The position numbers were made by a program, and so were the translations under genes. Shown one piece after another: positions 1 to 12,114 of a stretch of 64,000 nucleotides of DNA. The notes under the pieces were generated by a model, which saw only the letters and a program-made list of their open reading frames with translations, searched no databases and had not been told where the DNA came from. How positions within the stretch are numbered: the first letter of the stretch is position 1; each line of letters opens with the position of its first letter. The stretch is from Setomelanomma holmii (taxonomy: Eukaryota > Ascomycota > Dothideomycetes > Pleosporales > Phaeosphaeriaceae): the NCBI GenBank assembly GCA_010015745.1, contig ML978168.1, positions 1-64,000 on the forward strand, given 5' to 3'.

Positions 1-789
1 TCAGGCAGCTAGTTGATCGCGCTGTGACTGATAGAGACCAGAGAAAGATCTCAAAGCTCAATCAAACGATTCACCGACTCTCAATTAGATCAGTACTCGC
101 TGAGCATGAGAATACGAGGCTCGAGGTAGCTCTCAACAACGAGAGACTGCGCAGAAAGCGAGGCAAGGCCCTGCCTCTAGAGCAGAGCGAGGACTATCAT
201 GGTGGAGCTGTATTCGGGTCTCCTAGGAAGGTGAAGGAAGCACGTGATCGTCTGCAGCAGCAAGAGCTTGAGGAGGAGCAACAACAACTCCAAAAGGCTG
301 ATAGAGCTCGTGTACGTAAGGAGCAGAAGCAAGCTAAAGCTCAGGTTATCAAAACAAGGCGCAATGCTAGGGCTGAGGCTAGGATATTGAGGCAGGCGAA
401 GAAGGCGAGGGAGGCTGCTAATCGAGCCTCACGAGCAGCTGCTCGTAGAGCTCAACAACGACTCCAACAAGCTCAAAAAACTACCCAAAAGAGTCAGAGG
501 AGAAGCCTCAAGCCTGCTACTAAGTCTGCCTCAAAGAGAAGAGTTGCTGCGCAGGCTCAAGGTAGTAGAGAGGCCTCAGGTGCTGCAGCAGGCTCACTAC
601 TATCCCAATCACGACACGGCCGAGCAATTAAGCTCCCAGCAAAATATAGATAGCTATATATATCAATCAAGGCCTATAGAACTCAACACCAGAAAATATC
701 GCGTTGATAGCTATTGTACGTGGCTCAGTAGCCTCGTATTTGGTGGTAGTTTTGGTGTTCGAGGTGGCTCATCACGCCGGGCACCTCGG
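1..789 (+). mobile_element. 3' end of a Fot1/pogo-type (Tc1/mariner) transposon
   Basis: This is the right-hand part of a DNA transposon cut off by the window start. It contains the C-terminal tail of the transposase and about 136 bp after its stop codon. I place the end at 789 by inference: a TA follows (790-791), and the last stretch (761-787) holds a short inverted repeat (cgaggtg ... cacctcg) that could be the terminal repeat plus a subterminal copy. The second pogo element in this window (11966-14076) has a similar stop-to-end spacing of about 149 bp. The left end lies outside the window, so the terminal repeat cannot be checked here. Confidence 0.6.
3..653 (+). CDS. Fot1/pogo transposase, C-terminal part (partial at window edge)
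   Basis: The reading frame is open from the first bases of the window, so the start and the DDE catalytic domain lie upstream. What remains is the C-terminal coiled-coil tail of a CENP-B/pogo-like transposase. It is Gln/Arg/Lys/Ala rich with long helical EQQQLQ-type stretches. Two motifs are shared with the second transposase of the window: YHGGAVFGSPRK (against YHGGAVLWSPRK) and a final IKLPAKYR (against IKLPKKYE). The two tails differ a lot elsewhere, so these are different element families or old copies. No stop or frameshift is seen in the visible part, unlike the other copy. Confidence 0.75.
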   Translation, partial: RQLVDRAVTDRDQRKISKLNQTIHRLSIRSVLAEHENTRLEVALNNERLRRKRGKALPLEQSEDYHGGAVFGSPRKVKEARDRLQQQELEEEQQQLQKADRARVRKEQKQAKAQVIKTRRNARAEARILRQAKKAREAANRASRAAARRAQQRLQQAQKTTQKSQRRSLKPATKSASKRRVAAQAQGSREASGAAAGSLLSQSRHGRAIKLPAKYR

Positions 790-791
790 TA

Positions 792-1250
792 TGAGATATC
801 GCCGCAAGAATGGAGAGGCCTCTGCCTAGCGCACTGCCATAGACTATTACGAGAGGTTGAAGACCCTTCAGACGACGATGCGACGGATTAAGGATACCGG
901 TATGCAGCGAGCAGTCATACGGATTAGTTGAGCTGTTCAGCAATATGGAAGAACAAGCCCCACACTTCTGGTGGTCTTTGCACGCCACGAACAAAGCAAT
1001 CATAAGTAGAGATGAAATGTATGAAGCAATCAGATTTTGGACAAGCCGAAGGACTTCAGTGCATTACGTCATACACCATCGTTCGTTATCACGATCTATC
1101 CTCCCATTCCATTACCGGCCCATTACATCCCCAAAAACAAGTACAGTGGTATAAGGCAATTCCAGCCCTCATCTTCGTCATCATCATCATTATTTGAATA
1201 ATCACCCTTCTCAAGCAACCATGAAAACATGTTCACTCTCTAGTAAATGC
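792..1250. other. intergenic between transposon end and MARVEL gene
   Basis: No reading frame with family features is seen. A small TCA/ATC-rich stretch lies near 1172-1196. The 3' part probably carries the downstream region of the minus-strand MARVEL gene. Confidence 0.4.
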
Positions 1251-2046
1251 CTAGACAGCAGACGCACCATGATGCGCACCAGCAGTCGTGGTACCAGCAA
1301 CCGGGACGTTGCCATGATGCTTGTCCTCAACAAGGACGTTGTTGTTGCCTCGCGCACCCTTGAATCGCTGAACATCCCAGAGTCTAGCTTCGAGCACTGT
1401 ACCAACAAGGTTCGTGAAGCTGTATCTCACATTAGCCTACCAACCCCCATCAGCACAGAAGGTCAAACTCACAAAGCAATAAACGCAAACGCCTCCAACG
1501 TCCTCTTGAGCCCACACCCAGTATGTCCAAACGGACTGTTCACAGCACAGCTACCGTACTCGTAGTCTTGCGCCGCGAAGATGAAAGCCGTGAGCCACAG
1601 GTAGCTGAAGATCCAAGCGAGTGGGGCGAGGTAGCCTTTGTAGGATTTGATTACGGGCAGGAAGAGCGCAGGGATGTAGAGGATGGTGTCGATTGCGGCC
1701 TGGTGATTGGTTAGTATCATGGTGGGTGGATGGCATGGGGTAAGATGGATATATGAGGACTGGTAGTGTATGGTAGGGAAGAATGCTGGGGAAGTTGTGT
1801 GGAGGGATGATGGGGACGTACGATCGATACCCAGTACACGAGATGCGTGTTGTGAGGGAAGTTGTGGATGAAGTACGCTGCGATACTCATCACGATGAGC
1901 GAGGAGACGAAGTGCAGTGCATGATTCGCCATGATGAGTGGGCGATGCATCTTGTTCGAGCGAACGGCTGGCGCGCCATAATCGGTGTTTGCGTGGGTGT
2001 CGTGTTGAGCCATATTGTTCCTGTTTGCCTTTGATTTACCGAACAT
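1251..2046 (-). CDS. MARVEL-domain four-helix membrane protein
   Basis: Predicted integral membrane protein of the fungal MARVEL-like family, associated in general with membrane apposition and trafficking; its specific role is unknown. Three exons read 2046-1822, 1699-1473 and 1419-1251, giving 206 residues with consistent phases. The intron ends at 1420-1472 and 1700-1821 have good donors (GTGAGT, GTACGT) and CTAAC/CTAAT branch sites. Visible features are four hydrophobic segments (ALHFVSSLIVMSIAAYFI, the ILYIPALFLPVI region, SYLWLTAFIFAAQ, TLEAFAFIAFFTNLVGTV), the family signature WLTAFIFAAQDY followed by paired cysteines, and LEARLWDVQRFK after the last helix. A polar, His/Gly-rich cytoplasmic tail follows. 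An upstream in-frame ATG (2082) would add 12 residues; I prefer the MFGKSK start. A second in-phase donor 9 nt upstream gives an alternative exon 1 end at 1831. Confidence 0.85.
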
Positions 2047-5000
2047 CTTGAAGTATGCTAGAAATTGATGGTAGTGCGACAAGTTGATAGATTCGTGGAT
2101 GGAAATGCGATTTGATTGAAATGATCAAAGAAAGAAAGGGGGCATCGAAGTCCAATCTTATACTCAGGACAACAAGTATACCATCCATCGTCATGTCAGT
2201 CCTACGTCCTACGTACGTCGTACAAACAAGGCCACAGTGTCCGCATTCATTCGCCCCTCGCCTTGGAGCAGAGCCAACAACACAAGCATGTCATGAAAGA
2301 CTGAACGAAAAACCCTGTTCGAGCCCCAACATCATCAAATCATCGGAGCACAACACAACACTACCTAGCACTCCGCGTCGAACTTTACCAGCACGTCACG
2401 ATAATCCAAATTCTTTCCTGGCAGGTGTCGTGAGGAAAATGCAGGGGTTGCCAGGGCGATCCTAAGCCACATGCAGCATGTAGGGAAGCAGGATCTGTGG
2501 CGCATGACGGGTGCACGGCAGGAATGCGCTGGCACATGACGTAGTGCCCAAAACAATTCTCGAACCGAAAAGTTAAATCATTTCAGCGTTGTTCCATACC
2601 GCGGAAGATAGAAGTCTTGGACGAGGAATCGCATGCGTGCGATGCGTGCGCGGAGTGAGGTATGTGCGTATGGCGTTGTGAAAGACTGTTGCAGGGTACG
2701 TGAGCCGATGCCATTCACAACTCTTCAGCTATCGTCGATGCACGAGGCGACTGCATGCGCGCATCCGTATGCGAAGGTCTTCTGCTGATCGCTTGCTGCT
2801 TTGGGACGCCGTGGTGTTGTTTCGGCTCGATGCGGGTTTGTGCTGTCACTGTGAAGTTCCAGGGTTTCGACCTCCTTGGAGATAACCCTGACGACGAGAT
2901 GCAGACATAATGATGTAAGTTATCCGTAATCGAGCCTCTATGTGCATTGTGATGTTGATACAATGAAACAATTTGCAAGCTACAAATTAAGGAATTACCT
3001 GATAAATCGTGCGAGAAACAGAGAAACCTACAAACTTACCTGGTCCATGGCAGATGACGATGTTTAGCATCCTAGGAGTTATCCCGTCTTGCCTGTCCAC
3101 TTCACAGCTGGTATGAGGAGACCGCTGCTCAGGCAAATCGTGTGGAGATCGTAAGTGATGTTTGCCAGGTGACCGGCGGAGCCTGTGCTGAACAAATGAT
3201 AGAACCGTTCCAGCGTCCCGGCCTAGCATTGCAAAGAAGAATGAAAGCAGTCAATCACACCATCGTGACAAGCGTTCACCAGGATACGATGAACCACATT
3301 AGACATCGTCCCTGTCTTCATAAAGGTACTAAATGAATCCACGACGTTGTAAGGTCACACCAGTCGCCCATCGGTGCCTGCGCGATCATGATGTACATGT
3401 CAGTGAAGGCATACTTGGATGAACGGAGGCAATTTGGACTATGAGATAGCCTTCTCATCCAGCAGCGCGGCATCGACTTTGATGTCGTGTGAAGCCAGCT
3501 TGTGGCCAACGGCACGATCGTGATGCAGCATGCGGGAATGTTTGAGAGTAGTTGTCCTGTACGCATATCGGGAGTGCATACCGAGCATCTTCGATAACGT
3601 AGCGACTCGAGTCGAATCTTCTGCAGCCCTAACAATTATGTGCTTCTCTTCAACCAGCGCATGGACGTATAGAACGTATACCTTAACCCACGTTATGTCC
3701 GATGCGACGAGGACGACTGAGCAGGCGTCATCGACAGTTCTCGCAGCCGCGAACAGGCATCAAATGGGCACGATAGCCGGCCTTGATAGATCGTGCCGCC
3801 GAAGGAGCCCCAGATCATGCATCTTCGACGAATCCTTGCTGCGGGCGGTATCTCCACGGTGCCTGGCGAAGATGAGGCTCGGGAGGATGACCCTGACCAA
3901 TCATTAGCTTCCGCATTGTCGAGAAAGGACGACTCCTTGCGCCAGTTGCAAGCGTGTGTATCAGAGAGATCGAGAAGATGGGTTTTGCTGGTTGATAAAG
4001 CACAATTCCTGCTACTCGATGTAACGCGAGGGTTACAACAAGGAGAAACTCATATGGCCCCAGCTTTGTCATCATTGAGGTCAGGGTGCAGTGACATAGA
4101 CAGTAAACTTACCAAGGGTTTGGGTATCCTCGATGGGCAAAGTAGCCATCGATTGGCTCCTGATTCGCCTCACACAAAACGAAGGTTGATATTAAGTTGC
4201 TACTATCATGTGCCGGCAGATTCGTGATACAGGTTGAGTGTAAGAGCGTTGCGCAGGTTCGTGTGCCTGAAAATGCATGCAAAGTGCTTCGTGGTGTGTG
4301 TCGAGTGGCTGGCAGAGCTGCCGTTCCTGGTCGACTGGTCAGGTATACCCTACTCTATCAGGAAGTCCGGATACACTGGAGCGCAGCGCACCCACACCTC
4401 TGGGAATGCGGACGCGGGCGCGAGCGCCACGACGGATTGGGAGTACGAATCGCAGCATGTCAGCATCCTGCGCCTGCGTCCTGCATCCTGTGGAGCTGCA
4501 CAGAAATTATTTGGAACCAAGATCTGGGAATTGTGTTCTGAGGAAAGAGGATTCCAGTCCCTAGACGTCGGCAGCCTGACCAAAACCTCCGCGGGTGCAA
4601 TCTATCCGGGATGGACGGAGGGATGGGGGCTTGGAGGAGGGCTTGCCGTGGCGCAGGCCGTCAACTGTAAAGTTTCTGAGGGCGGCTGGACCCTCTGGCT
4701 GGGACCTCAGAGCAGGCTGACGGGCTTTGGGAGTGACGGCGGCAGCTGGTGCAAACTTCGTTTCCTGCATGCGCCGCCCTTAGGCACACCGTTCACGGTA
4801 TTGCGCAGCGCCTGCGGTAACAGTTGGAAAGATCGTCGCGCGTGAAGAGCAGGAAGGCGCCTCTCGAGGCTGTTTGAATGGCTTTTGACACACGTGAGTC
4901 GCGTTGCGGGGGCTTGTGTTCAACGCGCGGAAACCATGCAGTCGGCGGAGACTCGATGTGAAGACATTGGCGAATAGTATGCCTGAAATGCCGTCCTCCG

Positions 5001-6525
5001 TACAGCTGGTCGCCGATGTCTACCGGGCACTGTTGCTGAACGGGAAGGAAGCTGTCAAGACGAGGTCGATCCCGTCGCATGCGCTCGTCACCACGCGCGA
5101 CCGAAAAAGCGCCGGCTTATAGGCGTGGGCGAGGCCGCCAGCGTGCTTGCATGCGACGAGCAGGTATCGCGAAGCCCTACGACGAGCGCGTGCCGTGCAG
5201 GCGTTCGCAAGGCATGGCACGTCGTCGGTGTTGGCGGCGGAGGACCGCGGATGGAGCAGCAGCCAACAGAGGGGTTCGAATTTCGAAGAGCAGGGCAAAG
5301 CGAAGACACGAGGTGGCCCATTTCCGCACAGAAGGCAGGACCCCCGACCGTTCCTTCCTAGGCGCGACCGGCCGTCCCAGACTGCTGGTTCAGTCGCCCT
5401 TTCCCCGCCGAGAAGGCAGCGAGTCATACCACGGCCTCATCCCTGCCCCTCCCACCGAGTCCCACGCCAACGAAACCCTCCTCAAAGCATGTGCTGCCTG
5501 CATCTCGTAATCTGCATGCTGCACCTTGCCCGGGTAAAATTGCACACGATCTGCTTCGATACCGAGGCAAGGTTTGGCCACGCCACTTGCTCAATGCAGC
5601 GTGCGCGACAGAAGATGGTTCTGACCGCCCATTCTTTGCCAAAGCCCTCGGGATGAACCATGCTTGTTCCCGACAACGTGGGCATGACACGTGTCGATGC
5701 CATATACATCGTGGCAAACAGCAGGCGGCCGTTGATAGCATGCAGTGTGGGAGAATTTGACCACTGAAACATGAAAACAGAATGTAGATATTGTAGAAAG
5801 TGGGAATGAGGCCCATATCGTATGCTTCATGGCACGGCGCTCAAGACTGAGGGACGTGAACAGCCTTGACACTTCGCTAAAAAAACAAAATGCTCGCCTC
5901 GTACATCGCTGACCACCAAAAATGAGGTCAGAGTGACAAAACCTCTGCAAAGATGCAATGAATCAGCCGCTCAACATTCGCTCCGAATGAACCGCTACGA
6001 AGCGCCGATTCGTGTCGCCAGACGCAACCTCCCTACGCTTATAAAATGCGCAGTCTTCCTGAGACTAGACGTAAAGCGCCTCTCCTTGAAGTAAATTTTG
6101 ACGCAGATGAACAAGGTATCATGATCCCATAATGCTTTAACGCCGGTTTGAGTCGCCTCCAGAACTCCAGAATTTTGCGTATCGCGTTATGCACCGGGAT
6201 ATTATGCACATGGCCACTCCAGTCGGTCGATCAGGTCGTGACGGGCAGTGAACACAGCAAGATGCCGTGCTCATTGCTGCTTCACGCCAAAAATCGCCCT
6301 GCATCCAACTTGGTGGGACCGCCAGGATGCAAACTGCAGAGCGACCAAGGCTAAGTATGTATAGGACGGTTCCGCTTTCGAACAACTCAACGTAGCATTG
6401 GCGATGGGGGTTCGAAACGGCTGTTCAGACGAACAGAACTGGTTGTGAGCCGTGGAATGCAAATGCAGCCGGACATCGTACGGAAAGACAACGTTCCAGT
6501 CGAGATGTCTGGTAACGTCCATGCT
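2047..6525. other. gene-poor stretch, no supported gene
   Basis: About 4.5 kb in which only short, overlapping open frames occur on both strands (the longest about 200 codons near 4234-4845). None shows a recognisable domain, a plausible exon chain or a conserved motif. No terminal inverted repeats, long tandem repeats or transposase remnants were found by eye. Base composition is balanced rather than AT-rich, so this does not look like an obvious RIP-mutated repeat block. It may hold noncoding transcripts, unannotated small genes, or decayed sequence. Confidence 0.4.
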
Positions 6526-7895
6526 CTATTGCTGCGGGCGACGAGCTGTCCAGATGTGTCTATCGCGCAAGGGGTCAGTATTGGCCGGTCGTATCAATCA
6601 ATTGGTACAACGCTCGAAGCGGGTATGACTTACATGTTGTTGTACGCATGAATTTTGCGGTTGCAGATTTCTCTGCGTACTTGGTCCAGTAGCGGTTTGA
6701 CGTGCGCATTCAGATCCCACTGATAGACCCTAGTGAGGGGCGCAAAACTTAGTGCGTCCAGGCCTTCGGTGATGCCTAGATTATACCACCTGCCAATGTC
6801 CTTCTGGTGAGGATCATTGGGCCACGAATTGTAGGGAACGCGGATGACTGTCTCCTGAATGTCGATAAAGCCGGCCGACTGCAGTAATTGGCGCGTTCGG
6901 TGCTCATATGCGATTGGGCGTGAGACACGGTGCGTTGCGTCTGCTAGCCAGCGGTACCACTTTACCAGCATGCTCTCTGGGGACAAAGTGTAGTCGTCGC
7001 ACCGCGGTTCCATATCGATCTCAACGTGCTCAATCCAGCCAATGCCAGGCTTGAGATGTCTGCCAGAGTTAGCTAGTTTGTGACGGTTGCAAGCTCGCTG
7101 CATACGTGAAGATTTTCTGGTAAAGCTCCGGCCAACTCGAGACGCTGCCAGACGCCATGCGCAAGTGGATCAAGTCCCAGGAATCCTCGCCAAACGTCCA
7201 GGGGCTCTCGTAATCGCGTGGTACACGGAATCGCAGATTCGGTGGGATCCTGCACGGACGAAAGTCAATGTCTGGGCCAATGCACGCAAGGGTGGGCTCA
7301 TACTTCTCGGGCTGGATGTTGACGAGTTCCAAGCCTAAGACCTGCACAATCAAAATCAGCCGTCTGGCAGCAATGCAGCAGATGTCGGGTTAGCGCACCT
7401 CGGCGTTCAGATATTTGCTGCACACAGGAGCGGTTAGCCTTGCGGGACACAAATTGCACGCTGCGGAACCCAACTTACTCGGCCATGTCAATCGCCCAGA
7501 TGCCTGTTCCACAGCCCACGTCGAGGATGCGGGGCTCTCCATGCTGGGGAATCGGCGCCTGGTGCAGCTGGTCGCGCCGTGCGACTGTGAAGAGTTTATG
7601 GTAAATATCCATGCGGTCTTTTTCGGGCTGCGTCGTGTCAGTATGTGCAGTTGTGTGCGGAATAGGGCGCCGCTAACCTCGTCGCACGGATACATGTAAA
7701 TGCCCCTCCGGAAGCCATGATACCAGCGGCCATTCTCGAGGTAGTTGCTGTTTTGAGCGGGTACGGGCAAACTGCGCAGGCAGTTAGTCACCTGCTCGGC
7801 CATGGAGCTGCGGCGCCGCGTGCGAGCGGCCAGCGCACTGAGGGCGGTTGCACAGAGCGGGGGGCCCAGGGCTGCACTCACCCATTCGATGCCAT
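6526..7895 (-). CDS. laeA: LaeA-type SAM-dependent methyltransferase, global regulator of secondary metabolism
   Basis: LaeA-family methyltransferases act in the nucleus, in Aspergillus with VeA and VelB (the velvet complex), and control secondary metabolism and development. Eight exons fit: 7895-7882 (tentative), 7837-7678, 7627-7479, 7417-7399, 7341-7304, 7249-7106, 7059-6634 and 6559-6526. All phases agree and give 327 residues. Landmarks in order are [17 protein letters not shown], the SAM-binding motif [75 protein letters not shown] and the end [16 protein letters not shown], which matches the LaeA C-terminus. The first exon and its 44-nt intron are the weakest part; a start at MAEQ (codon 7813-7815, inside exon 2) is an alternative. 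The 54-nt intron 7250-7303 keeps the frame open and is easily missed. The gene stands alone between two gene-poor stretches. The exact orthologue rather than a LaeA-like paralogue cannot be proven here. Confidence 0.85.
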
Positions 7896-10800
7896 CGTAA
7901 CCATTGGAACAACCTGACTTCAGACGAAGCCTCGCGGGCGGGGAGAAGGCCTAATAAGCTGCGTCTTCAGCCGGAGCGGAGATTCGTGCTGTGTTGCTCG
8001 ATCGAGGCTGCACAGGTCATAAGACGATTCGCAGTGGGTGTCGGCGTGCTGCAGGCAGAGACAGTGGAGGGCGTCGCGGACGCAGTGCAGCGAGAGCGAG
8101 CGAGCGGGCGGAGTTGCTGGGACGTGGGTTTTATTAGCGGAACGGCACGTATTGCTGGGACTGTCAAGGCTTGGGTCGGACAGCGGGCATCAACACAGGC
8201 AGAGCCGAGATCCTCAGTTATCAGGGCAGGAGCGGTGCGGGTACTTAAAGGCAGGCGCGCAACCCCCCTGCAGGCGTCAAGCGCGTCGACTGCGCTGACG
8301 CTCTATCCAAGCTGGGCTTGCTTGACCACCGCAGGACCGCCAGTGTGCCAGTGTTTAGTCGCAAGAGGGAGCCCGAAGCGGCTCCACCTCTGGCTTCTGG
8401 GATTATCCATTTAGAGACCCTAACATCCCTGCCACACCACGGCGAGTAGCATACAAGCGGCATAGCGCGCTGCCTATTGGTTTCCACCAGTTCCAGTAAC
8501 CACCGTGTCGGGTACAGCGCCAGAAGAGAGGAAAGCCGCAGTCGAAGGCTCTGTGTCGCCTAGTCGTTAAGGCGTTGTCGTAGAACCTTCACCGCCCGTT
8601 CACAGGGCCGGGCGTACAGCAGTCTAGTGCCGCGTGCGAGACCCATCATGCGCATGAATGATGCTGCCTCTGGCAGTGCACCATTGTTGGCCGTCGGGCC
8701 CTCTCTCATGTGCGCCGAATTGGCCTCGCCTTGTCCTCTCTACCAATCACCAAGCGGGTGGTCCGCTAGAGAAAAGCCATGCGAACGTCCTGAACCTCCG
8801 CCAGTCAGCGCCCATCGTTCCGGGCGCGGGCTGGCATCACCGTGCCGCGACATGGCAGCGCTGGTCTGTTGGGTCCTGGGGGTTCGCATGCGAATGGAAC
8901 GCTGCTGAAACAGACGCTGTCGTCGAAACATGTCTTCAGTCATCACAAGTCCCCCTATTGCCAGGGACTGCATAGCAGTCGGCATACGTGACGTTTTTGC
9001 GAGCAGGCCGAGATGATGCATCGTACGTCTTAGCAGCAAGACATATTAACTTCCGTATACACATCGATCAATCAAGACCTTGCTTACGCGAGATGCTAGA
9101 TCTGGTCAGCTTGTCGGGACGGAAGAATGTCATGCACAGGAGCGTCGTCGTCGCGAGGCGTTGCTATGCTAGACGTCGCCGGTCTTCTGCAGCAGCGCGT
9201 GCTGAGGTTGCAGGAGCAGAACCCACTGCAGAAGCTCCGAAGAGGACTCGATGATACTGCTCTCCGTCTCCGATCCTAGGTTTCCCATATGCAGCGGAAG
9301 CTCGATTGCTGCAGCATGTGCGAAGCACTGTTGTCATCGCAGCGCGCCGTCCCGTAGCCGATTTCAAATGGTCGGTACTCTAAGGGCTGCGCAAGGGGTG
9401 CCATGGTGGCATCGCACCCTTGCTCAAGTGCATGTCGACACGGCAAGTGTACGTTGCCTCTTACAATCGTGCAGGCCAAGCTAAACGAACGGTGTGTTGT
9501 GGTAGGAAGTCGGCTGACTGTTGGTCGCATTCGCAGCCAAAGAAAGCCAGGCCACACGCCGCTTGCATGCAAATGTGGAGATACTTCATCATACCAAACA
9601 TGACCAGGCAAGGATCTGACCATGTTCAGCTGTGTTCGTAATCGTTGCGGCGCCTCATGAAAGCCTGTTAGCTGCCGTCGTGTAAGTACTATAGTAAGAT
9701 CAGCACGATGAATGAATCGACAATGCCAGCCATTGGCTTCCTGAGGTGAAGAGACCAAAGGTCTATCAATCGAGTTGCTGCAAAATGCTAGATCTATGAC
9801 ATGTCCGCGTATCTCACAGTGTATGATGCACTCGTGATCAAAGAAGCGCATGTCTTGGTGTCCATGGGAGGCGACACTGGTCGTTTTTATCAAAGCGATC
9901 GAGGGCGTGAAGATTTCGATCCCTCGCAGTAATGCGTGCAAGTCTGCTAGCGAGGTGCTGGTCCGTGGAGCAGAATTGCTTCCTTTAAGCGCAGCGCTGC
10001 ATTTGGTCATGGGGCGTTTACGGTTTACCGTAGCTCTGGAGGCGAGTCTGCGTGTGCTTGCTCCGCATTATCGTAACCTTGGAACGTGCAGCCGTACGGA
10101 GCAATTATCAGCGGTCGGCAACAGAATCCTCGAGCTACCAAGGCATCCAGGATGGCATGGCTGGTAGTGGATACCGTCGAACTTGGTCATCATGTTGGCC
10201 AGGTTGCCTGTGGAATTTGCCGAAGGATGCTGTGGATGCCTCGTTTCAGATGCCGCCACGTCATGTTGTGGAGTCGCAAGGTAGGCATAGAGACGAACGT
10301 GGTGACAACAATCCCAGATAAAATTGCCATGTCATGGATGGCAGGCTCTAGGGTAGGATTCAGGCTGCATAATGTGTAGGGCGACAAGTTGCGGGAATGA
10401 GACCGGCCGCGCTAAGCACGGTCGCACTTGCCAGAACCACACGGTCGGGTGGTTCTGGAAAGGAAAATGCGCCCTGCCAATCAAGGGCGAGAGGCCCTCA
10501 TATCATCCCGCGAACTCGAACAACTCCACAGGCGAAGCGGTCGGCTTTGCAACGAGACGAATCTATACCATTCCAGCGATGTGATGGTGGCACTGGAGTT
10601 TCGATTGCTGCGGACGGGCATTCTCGCATGTACACCACCAGCGCCTTAGACGAAGTACGTATGGCTGCCAGTGCGACTCCAAGACTAAAGCCCTTTCCAG
10701 CCTGAGTACGCACACTGGCGTCGCCCCGTAGAGCTGCAGGCTTGTCAAAAGGGTTTGGCCTTATATCAGGGCTTATTAAGGTGATGCATCTCCTGTTCGC

Positions 10801-11644
10801 GCAACACGTCGCTTGTCTGATCCGGTCCTTTGGGAAAATGACAAGAAAATGAGCGAGAAGCGCGAATTGTTATTCGTCGCCTCAAGAAAATGCGGTGATC
10901 ACCCAGCAAGTGCTGAGTGAGATGCCACCACGGAGTTCCCGACAGCCCTTTCAGCGCAACTCCAAGCATCACAAGGGACACTAGTTTCCCACCTGCTCTT
11001 GAAGGCAGGTGCCTGCTGACACTTTTCGTTGGATGAATGTCGATTCAAGGCTCTAGTAGACCGATCAAGTCTGGTAACAAGCTGCAGCTCGAATCGATCA
11101 ATACGAAAACGCGAAGGCTGGTGTCAGTGAACAGAGCATATGCCAGTCAATCCAGAGGCAATGTCCCATGCGACACTCAATTACCCATATCTGCTAGGTC
11201 GGGGGCTGACGGAGAGGTCGACACGATCCACTTCGCAAGACATCTTTGGTGTCAAGGTGAGGGGATGCTGAGCCACCAGCTTCCCTTCACGCCACACGTG
11301 TGCCGATGACCTTACCACAGGTGTACATGCTCTCAAGAGAAATATCGTAGCTCTAATTCGCTGGAAAGACTATAACGAACGTCCACCGCTGGGATGATCG
11401 TTCGACCATGGAAGTGATGATGACGGTTGCTGCATTGGGATTTGACTGTCCGAGTAAGTGAGCTTTTGTGGATGCCCATCCCTAGCTCATATCCTGTGGA
11501 GTGTATCCGTAGAGTTACGCAGGTCGCGTAGAACACTGATGGAAATTTGAAGGTGGTCCTCGAAGGCATAGGTGGGATTGTTAAGAGGAGGAAGTCAAGT
11601 GGCGTGGGACAAAGTGTAAGGCGCGAACGATTGTGATCAAGCAA
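7896..11644. other. gene-poor stretch upstream of the laeA-like gene
   Basis: About 3.7 kb without a supported gene. The longest open frame (9276-10010, minus, 244 codons) has no recognisable domain and is overlapped by several other frames of similar look. The part next to 7895 is the probable promoter of the laeA-like gene, which would be large. No transposase or terminal repeat was seen. Confidence 0.4.
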
Positions 11645-11671
11645 AACAACAACAACAACAACAACAACAAC
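11645..11671. repeat. (AAC)9 microsatellite
   Basis: Nine uninterrupted AAC units followed by an imperfect ACAAC. On the minus strand it encodes a poly-Val run in a spurious frame. A possible variable-number marker. Confidence 0.9.
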
Positions 11672-11965
11672 ACAACATGCCTTCACGCAGGATGCGACGC
11701 CAAGTCGTATGCCTTCGAATCTACAGTGCCTTCAGGAGGGTCTTCCTTCGAGTACTTCTCTTCCGCGCATCAAACCAAGGCCCATGGGATGTCTCCTCCG
11801 AATCTCTACCTGCGTACGACAGACTCAATGCTGACAAACTGTGTTTTCACACCTCTGAAAACACTTGAGCCATGGGCATCGGAGGTGACAGCTCGAGTCT
11901 GTGAAAAGGTCATGAGGCTGCTTCGGAGTTGTCGGCCGTAGGAACGCTTCTGGCAAGTGGGCTTA

Positions 11966-11989
11966 CAGTGCCGATCGCCGAAGCGACCC
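11966..11989 (+). repeat. left terminal inverted repeat of the pogo element
   Basis: 24 bp, 23 of 24 positions match the reverse complement of the right end; the TA duplication lies immediately outside. Confidence 0.95.
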
Positions 11990-12114
11990 GCTCGGTGAAG
12001 CGACCCCAACACTATTTGCCCACCCACAAAGATGAGGCTGTACAATTACATATAATAGCTATTATTACGAGATTTTCTGGTGATTAACAAAGTGATGCTT
12101 ATGATCAATTTTGT

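Noticed and set aside
4234..4845. 203-codon plus-strand open frame in the gene-poor stretch
   Set aside because: Composition and lack of motifs look random; other frames of similar length overlap it on both strands.
9276..10010. 244-codon minus-strand open frame
   Set aside because: No domain, no conserved motif, no clear start context, and several other frames overlap it. Length alone is not enough at this base composition.
11333..11686. minus-strand frame starting with a poly-Val run
   Set aside because: The run is just the AAC microsatellite read in reverse; the rest has no features.
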